From an uncultured Oscillospiraceae bacterium (GTDB taxonomy: Bacteria; Bacillota; Clostridia; Oscillospirales; Oscillospiraceae), in the NCBI GenBank assembly GCA_944385475.1, contig CALWXJ010000024.1, positions 1 to 57,388 of the forward strand: a stretch of 57,388 bases of DNA, given 5' to 3'. The stretch's first letter is position 1, and each line of letters opens with the position of its first letter. Position numbers and translations under genes: made by a program. Shown here piece after piece: positions 27,401 through 35,070 of the stretch. The notes beneath the pieces are model-generated. The model saw only the letters and a list, made by a program, of their open reading frames with translations. It made no database searches and was not told where the DNA came from.

Positions 27401-28009
27401 ATGCGGGATCTGGAGATCCGGGGCGCCGGGAATCTGCTGGGGCCTGAGCAGTCCGGCTATCTCATGAGCGTGGGGTATGACCTCTACCTCAAACTCCTGG
27501 AGGAGGCGGTTTTGGAAGAGCGGGGAGAGGAGAAGAAGATCGAATTCCAGTGCGCCGCCGACCTCACGGTGAACGCCAACATCCCCCGGCGGTACGTCCC
27601 CTCCGCAGAACAGCGGATGGATCTCTACCGCCGCATTGCCGCCATCCGCACGGACGAAGACGCCTCCGAGGTGCTGGACGAGCTGCTGGACCGCTACGGC
27701 GAGGCCCCCAAAAGCGTGCTGGCGCTGCTGGATGTGGCGCTGCTGCGCTCCGCCGCCGCCAAGGCGGGGGTGAGCGCCATCTCCCAGAAGCGGGAAGTGC
27801 TGCGCTTTGAGATCGGCCGGTTCCATCCCCGGGCCCTGGCCGCCGTATGCGGCCTTGGGAAGTACCGCCAGCGCCTGAGCCTGGCGGCGGGAGAGACGCC
27901 GGCCCTGACGCTGAAGCTGCGCCCGGGAGAGGACGTGCTGGAAAGTGCCTCCCAGCTGGTGGAGGACCTGCGCCTTGCCACAGAGCAGGCGGAAACGGAG
28001 CAGGCCTGA
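24479..28009 (+). CDS. mfd: Transcription-repair coupling factor
   Basis: A full-length 1176-residue ATPase that removes stalled RNA polymerase and recruits UvrA. Domains in order: an N-terminal UvrB-homology region with a degenerate nucleotide site (residues 1-330), the RNA-polymerase-interaction domain (DLVVHVHHGIGRFAGIERL near 503-521), and a RecG-like translocase. Walker A GDVGYGKTE is near 655-663, the DEEQ box IIDEEQRFG near 753, and motif VI QIRGRIGRS near 927. The C-terminal TRCF domain is near 1000-1110. Length and all motifs are typical. Its end is followed within 70 bases by a lipoprotein gene. Confidence 0.97.
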   Translation: MEQFLRQLQTLPEVQELIRRVEEGGCPAAVSGVQPVHRACIGECVARGSGRSGVFVCADEREARQIAGDLETLTGIRPALLLPREWQFRPGAVASRQWEQGRLAALYALACGQSRDVVATVDALMARTMSPQQLRQLTAELRIGQQVDLKALAQHLISAGYTRCDQVEGVGQFALRGGILDVFSPLMEAPVRCEFFDDEVDAMGTFDPATQRRTANVEQALVLPAAEVLPWAAEGGVPAVEAALTALADKLERGERRRCAPQLPAQLRKDAQQLKNGVDPGGMDRYLAAIYPSLTTGVDYLPQDAVVFLCESGRVEERAKAAQVTLKQDVETLMEAGVMAGEYACLSLSPEELYSALEDYPVVMEDSLPTSRHPLRPRGLLAISARQLSSYGGSLDTAVTDLRHYRDTGYGVVVLCGSENRARNLQRLLEGKDIPAVMDLEGSAMPAPGQVRIGQGALSAGSEWPELKLAVLTEGQLTSVPRKQLRLKKDSNRQKLQSYTDLSPGDLVVHVHHGIGRFAGIERLPVDGVQKDYIKIDYAGGDCLYVPVTQLDLVSKYIGGGEDQERTRLNKLGGTEWAQQKSRAKKAAKDLAKGLIALYAQRQRQPGFAFSPDSPWQREFEDAFPYAETEDQLQAIAQIKADMERPRPMDRLLCGDVGYGKTEVALRAVMKCVLDGKQAAILVPTTVLAQQHYATACSRFKNFPVTIEVLSRFTSAKETRRITQSLRAGGVDVLIGTHKLLQKTVAFHDLGLLIIDEEQRFGVTHKERLKEMSRQVDVLTLSATPIPRTLNMALSGLRDMSTIEEPPADRQPVQTYVLEHDWGMVEDAIRKELDRGGQVYYLHNRVETIDRTAARLQTMLGPQVRIVTGHGKMGEQELSSVMQAMVDGEADILVCTTIIETGIDIPNVNTLIIEDADRMGLAQLHQIRGRIGRSARRAYAYLTYRPGKVLQEAAAKRLSAIREYVEFGSGFRIAMRDLEIRGAGNLLGPEQSGYLMSVGYDLYLKLLEEAVLEERGEEKKIEFQCAADLTVNANIPRRYVPSAEQRMDLYRRIAAIRTDEDASEVLDELLDRYGEAPKSVLALLDVALLRSAAAKAGVSAISQKREVLRFEIGRFHPRALAAVCGLGKYRQRLSLAAGETPALTLKLRPGEDVLESASQLVEDLRLATEQAETEQA

Positions 28010-28076
28010 CGCCTGGAGGCATATGCCGCCCCGCCGCCTCATATATATAAAGGGACAACCTTGGGGAGGTGCGGCT

Positions 28077-29105
28077 GTGAGACGATGGAAAGGAACGTTG
28101 CTTTGTTTGGCGCTGCTGCTGAGCCTGACCGCCTGCGGCGGTAAAGGCGAAGGGGAGGGAGGCTCCCTCCTGGGGCAAGCCGCCGGGATGGACGAGGAAA
28201 AGACGCTTTTGACGGTGGATGGCCGGGAAGTGGCGCTCTGGCAGTGCCTGTACTGGTTGGACCGGGCCTGTGGAGGACTGGAGGAGCAGTATGCCCAGGC
28301 GGGCAAGACCCTGGACTGGTCCGCCGCGGTGGAGGAGGGGGTCAGCCTGAAAGACTATGTGAAGGAGCAGGCCCTGGGAGACGCCGCCCTCTACGCCACC
28401 GTGGACAACTGGGCCCAGCTCTACGGCGTGGAGCTGGGGGAAGAGCAGACCCAGCAGATCCAGCAGCAGTGGGCCCTCCAATCCCAGCAGGCCGGAGGGG
28501 AGGAGGCCTGGCTGGCCCAGCTGGCGGCCCAGGGTCTGGACCAAAGCCGCTGGGAGGCCCTGGAGCAGACGGGGCAGCGGTACGCGCTGCTGTATGACGC
28601 TTTTTGCGCCGGACAGGGGGACTTGGCGGCGGCGGAGGGGGCAGTGGAGGCCTATGCCGATCAAAAGGGCTATGTGACGGTGCAGGCGGTGCGCCTGCCG
28701 GAGGGGGAGGATCCCCAGGCGGCCCAGGAAAAGGCGGCGGCTCTCTTCAGTCAGCTCAACGGCGCCCAGGATCTTGCCGCCGCCTTTCAGGCGGTGGCCG
28801 CCCAGGGAGAGAGCCTGGGGACGCTGACGGTCTCCCCGGAGGAGGGGACGCTGCCCCAGGCGGTGGCGGAGGCGGTGGCCCAGCTGGAGCCGGGACAGTA
28901 TTCCGGGGTGATCGAGGCGGAAGGCGCCTATTGGCTCATGATGCGGCTGTCCACGGATCTCACCGTCCCCCGGGCGGCGTATTTTGACGACATGCTCACC
29001 CAGGCGGCCCAGTCCGCCCCGGTGGAGACGGAGCCGGAGTGGGCGGACGTGGATCCGGAGGCGTTTTCCACGGCCCTCCAGGCGCTGCGCCAGGAGGAGG
29101 CGTGA
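28077..29105 (+). CDS. Parvulin-like peptidyl-prolyl isomerase lipoprotein (PrsA/SurA type)
   Basis: A 342-residue lipoprotein. The GTG start at 28077 has GGGGAGG 7 bases upstream, and the open frame before it overlaps mfd. The signal peptide ends in the lipobox LTAC with Cys20. The body is rich in Gln, Ala and Glu: an N-terminal helical chaperone-like region with DGREVALWQCLYWLD near residue 44, and a parvulin-like region near 195-290 (VTVQAVRLPEGED..., GESLGTLTVSPEEGTLP..., LEPGQYSGVIEAEGAYWLMM). Relatives fold secreted proteins outside the membrane. Parvulin catalytic residues are not clearly conserved, so it may be chaperone only. Confidence 0.7.
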   Translation: MRRWKGTLLCLALLLSLTACGGKGEGEGGSLLGQAAGMDEEKTLLTVDGREVALWQCLYWLDRACGGLEEQYAQAGKTLDWSAAVEEGVSLKDYVKEQALGDAALYATVDNWAQLYGVELGEEQTQQIQQQWALQSQQAGGEEAWLAQLAAQGLDQSRWEALEQTGQRYALLYDAFCAGQGDLAAAEGAVEAYADQKGYVTVQAVRLPEGEDPQAAQEKAAALFSQLNGAQDLAAAFQAVAAQGESLGTLTVSPEEGTLPQAVAEAVAQLEPGQYSGVIEAEGAYWLMMRLSTDLTVPRAAYFDDMLTQAAQSAPVETEPEWADVDPEAFSTALQALRQEEA

Positions 29106-29188
29106 GACCTTGCCAAGGGACAGCAAGGCTGTTATGATGAAAAAAACGCTGCCTGGCAGGGTGCTGCCCAGGCGGAAAGAGGCACTTT

Positions 29189-30697
29189 ATGAGACGAAGC
29201 TGCGGCGTGCTGCTGCCTATTTTTTCCCTGCCCGGCCCCTATGGCATCGGCAGTTTGGGCCGTCCCGCCCGGGAGTTTATTGACTTTTTGGCGGCAGCGG
29301 GCCAATCCTGGTGGCAGATTCTGCCGGTGGGGCCCACGGGATACGGCGACTCCCCCTATCAGTGCCTCTCCTCCCACGCCGGGAACCCCTATTTCATTGA
29401 TCTGGAGATGCTGGGGGAGGCGGGCTGGCTGACAGCGGCGGAACGCTCCCAGGCCCGCTGGCAGGGGGCGGAGGACCAGGTGGATTACGGCGCCCTCTAT
29501 CGGGAGCGGGGCCGGCTATTGGCCCAGGCGGCCCGCCGGGCTCTGGAGGAAAACCGGGAGGAAGTGGAGGCATTTTTCCGCCGGGAGGAGGGGTGGCTGC
29601 GCAGTTATGCCCTGTTTGCCCTTTTGAAGCGGCGTTATCCCAGCAGCTGGGCCCAGTGGCCCCGGGACCTGCGCCGGGGACAGAGGCAGGCGCTGGAAGC
29701 TCTGGAGCGGGAGGCCGCCCAGGAGCTGCGGGAGGAGATGTGCGTCCAGTACTTCTTCTTCTCCCAGTGGCAGGCCCTGCGCCGCTATGCCCAGAACCAT
29801 GGAGTGGGGATTATCGGGGACCTGCCCATCTATGTCTCTCCGGAGTGCGCCGACGTATGGGCAGAGCCCCGGTGGTTCCGCCTGGACGAAGATCTCGCCC
29901 CCCGGGAGGTGGCGGGCGTCCCCCCGGACTATTTTCAAAAAGAGGGGCAGCTGTGGGGCAATCCCCTGTATGACTGGGACGCCCTGGCCGCCGACGGATA
30001 CGGCTGGTGGATCCGCCGGGTGGAGAGCGCCCGGCGGCTGTTTGATATGGTGCGGATCGACCATTTTCGGGGGTTTGAGAGCTACTGGGCCGTGCCCGCC
30101 GGGGCATCCACCGCCCGGGAGGGCCGGTGGGTGAAGGGGCCGGGGATGGACCTTCTGCGGGTTCTGCAGGGGTGGTTCCCGGACCTGAGGCTCATTGCCG
30201 AGGATCTGGGCACCCTGACGCCGGAGGTGGAGCGGCTTTTAGAGGAGTCGGGCCTTCCGGGGATGCGGGTGCTGGAATTTGCCTTTTCCCCCGGGGCCGA
30301 CAGTGCCTACCTGCCCCACCATCACATCCCCCGGTGCGTGTGCTACACCGGCACCCACGACAACGCCCCCTTAAGCGCCTGGCTTGCCCAGGCCCCGGAG
30401 GCAGAGCGGGCCTTTGCCCGGGCATATCTGGGCCTGCACCAAGAGGAGGGGGAGCGGCAAGGCCTGCTGCGGGGCGGGATGTCCTCCGTGGCGGCGCTGT
30501 TTATCGCCCAGATGCAGGACTACCTGGGCACCGGGGAAGAAGGCCGCATCAATACCCCCGGCACCCTGGGGGGAAACTGGCAGTGGCGGCTGCGCCCGGG
30601 GCAGCTGACGGACAAGCTGGCCCGTCAGATGGCGGAGATGGCCGGGCGGTACGGGCGGGGGCGGCCTTTGGAATTGACGGCGGAGGGGGCTTTGTGA
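29189..30697 (+). CDS. malQ: 4-alpha-glucanotransferase (GH77)
   Basis: A 502-residue amylomaltase that transfers glucan chains between maltodextrins in the cytoplasm. GH77 features: the N-terminal GVLLPIFSLPGPYGIGSLG, WWQILPVGPTGYGDSPYQ, the nucleophile Asp in VRIDHFRGFESYW near 290, the acid/base Glu in IAEDLGTL near 337, and the stabiliser Asp in THDNAPL near 390. Length matches the short bacterial MalQ. It starts at ATG with AAAGAGG upstream. No other maltodextrin or glycogen gene is nearby. Confidence 0.94.
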   Translation: MRRSCGVLLPIFSLPGPYGIGSLGRPAREFIDFLAAAGQSWWQILPVGPTGYGDSPYQCLSSHAGNPYFIDLEMLGEAGWLTAAERSQARWQGAEDQVDYGALYRERGRLLAQAARRALEENREEVEAFFRREEGWLRSYALFALLKRRYPSSWAQWPRDLRRGQRQALEALEREAAQELREEMCVQYFFFSQWQALRRYAQNHGVGIIGDLPIYVSPECADVWAEPRWFRLDEDLAPREVAGVPPDYFQKEGQLWGNPLYDWDALAADGYGWWIRRVESARRLFDMVRIDHFRGFESYWAVPAGASTAREGRWVKGPGMDLLRVLQGWFPDLRLIAEDLGTLTPEVERLLEESGLPGMRVLEFAFSPGADSAYLPHHHIPRCVCYTGTHDNAPLSAWLAQAPEAERAFARAYLGLHQEEGERQGLLRGGMSSVAALFIAQMQDYLGTGEEGRINTPGTLGGNWQWRLRPGQLTDKLARQMAEMAGRYGRGRPLELTAEGAL

Positions 30698-30703
30698 TAC
30701 AGT
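30674..30703 (+). promoter_or_regulatory. Promoter of the LysR-type regulator gene
   Basis: TTGACG (30674-30679) and TACAGT (30698-30703) with an 18-base spacer and TGA just before the -10. It overlaps the end of malQ. Confidence 0.55.
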
Positions 30704-30753
30704 AAGGGCGCAAGAGGCCGTGTTTACCAAGGACGGGGAGAGGAGAGAGACCT

Positions 30754-31695
30754 ATGGAACTCAAGCAGCTGGAATTTTTTCTCACCTGTGCCAACTGCGG
30801 CAGCCTGGGGAAGACGGCGGAGAAGCTGTATACCTCTCAGCCCAATGTCAGCAAGGTGATCCGGGCCCTGGAAGATGAGCTGGGCGGGGCACTGTTTGAC
30901 CGCACCAGCAAGGGCATGAAACTCACGGAGTACGGAAAATCCATTTATAACTATGCCCTCTCCAGCGTCCGCAGCGCCGATTTGATCAAGAGTGTCCGCC
31001 CCATCCGGGAAAAGGACACCCTGTATATCTCCACATACCGCAGCAACGTCCTGGCCACGCAGCTGGTGCGGATGTATCAGGCCCACCCCGACATCCTCAT
31101 CGAGCACCGCCAGGGCACCACAGAGGAGATCTTGTCCCAGGTGGAGCGGGGAACTTCAGAACTGGGGATCCTGGCCATCGCCCAAAACCGCTATACCGCG
31201 TTTTTAAACACCCTGCAGCAAAAAAAGCTGGAATTCTGCCTGCTCAAGAGCCTGGGCATCACGGTTTACGCAGGCCCCCACAGCCCCCTGTACCATCGCA
31301 CCAGCATCCGCTCCAGCGAACTGGCGTCGCTGAAGATGATCCGGGGCCACAGCGATTATTTTTCCCTGGAGGACGGGCTGGGCCAGCTCCTGGATCTGCC
31401 GGTGGACATGGCAGGGCGCAGCTGCGCCATTTACACCAACAGTGAACACATGGCCACCCGGGTGCTGGTGGAGACAGACGTGGTGGACCTGGGGATCGAT
31501 CTGCGGGCGCCGTGGATGGAGGAGGATCCCCGTATCCACCGCGTTCAGGTGGAGGATGTGGGGGAGCGATTCGATCTGGGGGTGGTGAGCCTCCGGGATC
31601 ACCGCTACTCTGCCTGCGCCGCCTTGTTTTTGGAACAGATCTGCCGCACCCTGGATCTCAAACGCCCTGTGGGCCTGCCGGAGGAGCATGCCTGA
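30754..31695 (+). CDS. LysR-family transcriptional regulator
   Basis: A 313-residue regulator. An N-terminal winged helix-turn-helix (residues 1-60) contains LKQLEFFLTCANCGSLGKTAEKLYTSQPNVSKVIRALEDELG. The periplasmic-binding-like effector domain spans about 90-295. The first helix-turn-helix is the LTTR type that binds dyads and activates neighbours when ligand is bound. It lies directly upstream, on the same strand, of the dehydratase/reductase cluster and is separated from it by a terminator and a promoter, so that cluster is the obvious target. The ligand is unknown. GAGAGGAGAG precedes the ATG. Confidence 0.88.
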   Translation: MELKQLEFFLTCANCGSLGKTAEKLYTSQPNVSKVIRALEDELGGALFDRTSKGMKLTEYGKSIYNYALSSVRSADLIKSVRPIREKDTLYISTYRSNVLATQLVRMYQAHPDILIEHRQGTTEEILSQVERGTSELGILAIAQNRYTAFLNTLQQKKLEFCLLKSLGITVYAGPHSPLYHRTSIRSSELASLKMIRGHSDYFSLEDGLGQLLDLPVDMAGRSCAIYTNSEHMATRVLVETDVVDLGIDLRAPWMEEDPRIHRVQVEDVGERFDLGVVSLRDHRYSACAALFLEQICRTLDLKRPVGLPEEHA

Positions 31696-31714
31696 ACCGA
31701 CATGAATATGGGGA

Positions 31715-31750
31715 AACCGCCCCGCGCCTTTTCGGCGCGGGGCGGTTTTT
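31715..31750 (+). terminator. Terminator of the LysR gene
   Basis: Stem AACCGCCCCGCGCC with GGCGCGGGGCGGTT around a T-rich loop, followed by T residues. Confidence 0.88.
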
Positions 31751-31781
31751 GCAAAAGCGATATCGTTTCGTTATGGGTTTG

Positions 31782-31827
31782 GCACACAAACTGTGTCTTG
31801 TGGCGCCCCCCCGGGCACATCTATAAT
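31782..31827 (+). promoter_or_regulatory. Promoter of the dehydratase cluster with upstream dyad
   Basis: A perfect TATAAT (31822-31827) and TTGTGG (31798-31803) with an 18-base spacer. Just upstream the dyad ACACA-AAC-TGTGT (about 31784-31796) lies where LysR-type activators usually bind. The leader to the first ATG is about 70 bases. Confidence 0.6.
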
Positions 31828-31903
31828 AAACTCGACATAGATGGGGCGGCGGGAGCGGCAGCGGGTGTTCGCCCCTAAAGAATCAAGAGAAAGGAAGATT
31901 TTA

Positions 31904-32893
31904 ATGAAAGAGCAGATCCTGACCCTGCAAGATATTGAAGAGGCAGCCCGGCGCATCGCCCCTTACATTTTCCATACGCCCCTGCTGCGGGCCGCCACTC
32001 TGGACCCGATTCTGGGGTGCGAGGTATACATTAAGCCGGAGATGCTGCAGGTTACCGGGGCCTTTAAGTTCCGGGGGGCTGCCAATGCCATCCTCTCCCT
32101 GCCGGAAGAGGCGCGGAAGAAGGGGGTCATCTGCGTCTCCTCCGGCAACCACGGCAAGGCCTGCGCCACGGTGGGGCACCTCACCGGGACCCACATCACC
32201 GTGGTGCTGCCGGAAGATGTGCCCCACACCAAGATCGACGGTGTGCGGCGCATGGGGGGCGAGGCTGTTCCTGCTCCCCGGCCCTATGAAAAGCGGATGG
32301 CGGTGGCCCGCCAGCTGATGGAGGAGCATGGGTATACCATGGTCCACGCCTTTGAAGATCCCCACGTCATGGCCGGCCAGGGCACCATCGGCCTGGAGGT
32401 CTTGGAGGATCTGCCGGAGCTGGACACCATTGTGGTCCCCGTCAGCGGCGGGGGACTGATGTCCGGCATTTCCACCGCCGTGAAGGGGAAGAAGCCCTCC
32501 GTCCGGACGGTGGGCGCCCAGGCCGCCAACAGCGACGGCTTTGCCGCCAGCTGGCGGGCGGGGAAGAAGGTGCGCATCACCTCTGAGCCCACCATCGCCG
32601 ACGGCCTGACCTGCAGCGCGCCTTCTGAGCCTGATTACAGTATCATCAAAAAGAACGTCGACCAGTTCATCACCGCCTCGGAGGAGAATATCCAGGAGGC
32701 CATGCGGCTGGTGGCCGGTGAGGTAAAGCTGCTGGCGGAGCCCTCCTCCTGCGTGGGCATCGGCGCCTTTTTAGGCGGGGACTACCATCCCGCACCGGGG
32801 GAGAAAGTCTGCTTCGTCCTCTCCGGCGGAAACTGGGATGTGGATCAGATCGGAAAAGTATTCAATCACGAGCCTGTGGAGGCGGTGCTGTAA
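31904..32893 (+). CDS. Threonine/serine dehydratase-like PLP enzyme (copy A)
   Basis: A 329-residue fold-type II PLP enzyme of the IlvA/TdcB/serine-racemase family without a regulatory ACT domain. Lys55 in TGAFKFRGA forms the Schiff base, SSGNHGKA is the substrate loop, and SGGGLMSG is the glycine-rich phosphate loop. The family eliminates water and ammonia from beta-hydroxy amino acids. The start at 31904 has AAAGGAAG; the frame open to 31841 crosses the promoter. It is the first of three adjacent homologues followed by an ornithine-cyclodeaminase-family gene. The substrate may be threonine, serine or another beta-hydroxy amino acid such as 3-hydroxyaspartate. Confidence 0.85.
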   Translation: MKEQILTLQDIEEAARRIAPYIFHTPLLRAATLDPILGCEVYIKPEMLQVTGAFKFRGAANAILSLPEEARKKGVICVSSGNHGKACATVGHLTGTHITVVLPEDVPHTKIDGVRRMGGEAVPAPRPYEKRMAVARQLMEEHGYTMVHAFEDPHVMAGQGTIGLEVLEDLPELDTIVVPVSGGGLMSGISTAVKGKKPSVRTVGAQAANSDGFAASWRAGKKVRITSEPTIADGLTCSAPSEPDYSIIKKNVDQFITASEENIQEAMRLVAGEVKLLAEPSSCVGIGAFLGGDYHPAPGEKVCFVLSGGNWDVDQIGKVFNHEPVEAVL

Positions 32894-32934
32894 CCTCCTT
32901 CCCAGGCAGAAAATGAGAAAGGGGGGGCCGCTTC

Positions 32935-33924
32935 ATGGCAGAGGTTTGTGTGACGCTGCAGGATATCCGGGAGGCGCAAAGGCGCATTGCTCCCTATGTG
33001 ATCACCACCCCCATGCTCCGGGGGGCGGCTCTGGATGCGTATTTGGGCTGCGAGGTGTATTTCAAGGCGGAGACATTTCAGGTCTCCGGCAGCTTTAAGA
33101 TCCGGGGCGCCGCCAACAAGATCCTCGCCCTGACCCCCCAGCAGCGGGAGCGGGGGCTGATCTGCGGCTCCTCCGGCAATTACGGGTGCGCCTGTGCCAT
33201 GGTGTGCCAGGCCCTGGGGGTAAAGCTCACCGTCATCATGCCCGACGATGCCCCCCAGGCAAAGATCAAGGCTGTCCGGGACTTGGGGGCCACGCTGCTT
33301 TTGGGGCCCCGGATGGGGCCGCGGCGGGAGGAGATGCTGCAAGAGCAGATCAGCCGCTATGGCTATGTCAATATCCGCCCCAACGATGACGACGCCACCA
33401 TCGCCGGCCAGGGGACCTGCGCCCTGGAGATTCTGGAGGAGCTGCCGGAGGCGGACACCCTCCTGGTGCCCACGGGAGACGCCGGCCTTTTGTGCGGGGT
33501 GGCGGTGGCTGCCAAGGCCCTGCGGCCCGGCATCCGGGTGGTGGGGATACAGGCCTCCGCCAGTGACGGCTATGTGCAGAGCTTCCGGGCCCGGCGGCCG
33601 GTGGAGGTCACCACCTTTCCCAGCATCGCCGACGGCTTGAACTGCAATCGCCCCGGGGAGGCCACCTTCCCCCTGGTGATGAAGTATGTGGACGACCTTG
33701 TGGGCGTTGGGGAAGAGAGCATCCGGGAGGGAGTGCGGCTTCTGGCGTCCCAGAGCAAGCTCATAGCCGAGCCCTCCGCCTGTGTGGGCCTGGCGGCAGT
33801 TTTGGAAGGCGCCTATCTCCCCAGCCCAGGAGAGCGGGTGGTGTTTTTGCTCACCGGCAGCAACTGGGACCTGGACGGACTGGGCCGGATCCTCAATGGG
33901 GAAGCGGTGGGAGGATTCTTATAG
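32935..33924 (+). CDS. Threonine/serine dehydratase-like PLP enzyme (copy B, divergent active site)
   Basis: A 329-residue homologue of copy A, collinear through Lys55 (SGSFKIRGA). It departs at two loops that matter in the family: the substrate loop reads SSGNYGCA instead of SSGNHGKA, and the phosphate-binding glycine loop reads PTGDAGLLCG where copy A has SGGGLMSG. It retains the Lys and the C-terminal LTGSNWD. It may have changed substrate, be a racemase or epimerase, or be a partner subunit. It starts 41 bases after copy A with GAAAGGGGGG upstream. The stop is TAG, evidence that TAG is a normal stop in this genome. Confidence 0.8.
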   Translation: MAEVCVTLQDIREAQRRIAPYVITTPMLRGAALDAYLGCEVYFKAETFQVSGSFKIRGAANKILALTPQQRERGLICGSSGNYGCACAMVCQALGVKLTVIMPDDAPQAKIKAVRDLGATLLLGPRMGPRREEMLQEQISRYGYVNIRPNDDDATIAGQGTCALEILEELPEADTLLVPTGDAGLLCGVAVAAKALRPGIRVVGIQASASDGYVQSFRARRPVEVTTFPSIADGLNCNRPGEATFPLVMKYVDDLVGVGEESIREGVRLLASQSKLIAEPSACVGLAAVLEGAYLPSPGERVVFLLTGSNWDLDGLGRILNGEAVGGFL

Positions 33925-34032
33925 CCCCGGAGGGGGGAGAGAGAATATTGCAACAGCACTGCCCACAAAACACATGGATACAAACCCATTCATTCGGATA
34001 TGCGGCAAAAAGCCGCAGGAAAGGAGCCTATT

Positions 34033-35019
34033 ATGGAAATGGAGAAAGATTCCGTCACCCTGGAAGACGTCCGGGCCGCGGCAAAGCGGATTGCCCCCTA
34101 CACGGTACATACCCCCATGCTGCGGGGTGCCTCCCTGGATGCGATCCTGGGCTGCGAGGTATATCTGAAGCCGGAGATGCTGCAGGTGTCCGGCGCCTTT
34201 AAGATGCGGGGCGCCACCAACGCCTTTTTGAACATGACGGAAGAGGAGAAAAAACGGGGCGCCATCTGCCTGTCCGCCGGCAACCACGGCAAGGCCTGCG
34301 CCACCATCGGCCAAAAGCTTGGCGTGCACGTGACTGTGGTGATGCCTGACGACGCCCCCAAGGCCAAGGTGGAGGGCATCCGCAAGGTGGGGGGCGAGGC
34401 CATCCTCACCACCCGGGAGGGCAGCGACCGGGGTGACCTGGTGCAAAAGCTCATTAAGGAAAAGGGCTATGTGGATATCCACCCCACGGATAACGTCTAT
34501 GTGGTGGCAGGACAGGGCACCTGCGGCCTGGAGATCATGGAGGACCTGCCGGATGTGGACACCATCATCGTCCCCGTGGGGGGCGCCGGCCTGATCTCCG
34601 GCGTGGCCCTTACCGCCAAGACCATCCGGCCCCAGGTGAAGGTCATCGGCATCCAGTCCAAGGCCAACGATGCCTTTACCCAGAGCTGGCAGGCGGGCAA
34701 GCCCCTGGATGTGGGATACAAATACTCCACCATCGCCGACGGCCTGGGCTGCATCCATCCCGGTGAGATCTGCTATCCGCTGGCCATGAAGTATGTGGAT
34801 GCGTTCTACTCCGTGGGAGAGGAGGAGATCGCCGAAGCCACCCGCCTGCTGGCCGCCGAGGCCAAGCTCATGGGCGAGCCCTCCGCCTGCGTGGGGATGG
34901 CCGCTGTGATGACGGGGCTGTATCGGCCTCAGCCCGGCGAGAAGGTGTGCTTCCTGCTCTCCGCCGGCAACTGGGATATCGACCGCTATGGCCGCCTGCT
35001 GGCGGGAGAGGGCATGTGA
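34033..35019 (+). CDS. Threonine/serine dehydratase-like PLP enzyme (copy C)
   Basis: A 328-residue third paralogue with Lys57 in SGAFKMRGA, SAGNHGKA and VGGAGLISG, closer to copy A than to B at the catalytic loops. It also carries the IADGLGC and LSAGNWDIDR segments seen in all three. The start at 34033 has AAAGGAG. The 108-base gap after copy B shows no terminator. Three consecutive members with unequal loop conservation argue for separate substrates rather than gene dosage. Confidence 0.83.
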   Translation: MEMEKDSVTLEDVRAAAKRIAPYTVHTPMLRGASLDAILGCEVYLKPEMLQVSGAFKMRGATNAFLNMTEEEKKRGAICLSAGNHGKACATIGQKLGVHVTVVMPDDAPKAKVEGIRKVGGEAILTTREGSDRGDLVQKLIKEKGYVDIHPTDNVYVVAGQGTCGLEIMEDLPDVDTIIVPVGGAGLISGVALTAKTIRPQVKVIGIQSKANDAFTQSWQAGKPLDVGYKYSTIADGLGCIHPGEICYPLAMKYVDAFYSVGEEEIAEATRLLAAEAKLMGEPSACVGMAAVMTGLYRPQPGEKVCFLLSAGNWDIDRYGRLLAGEGM

Positions 35020-35070
35020 GAAGACAGCCCGCCAGCAAATCCCCCAAATTATTGAAAAGGAGAAACGACT

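Noticed and set aside
31776-31800. Sigma-54-like TGGCAC at the dehydratase promoter
   Set aside because: The -12 element TTGC is not at the needed distance, and a perfect TATAAT with a TTGTGG -35 explains the promoter.
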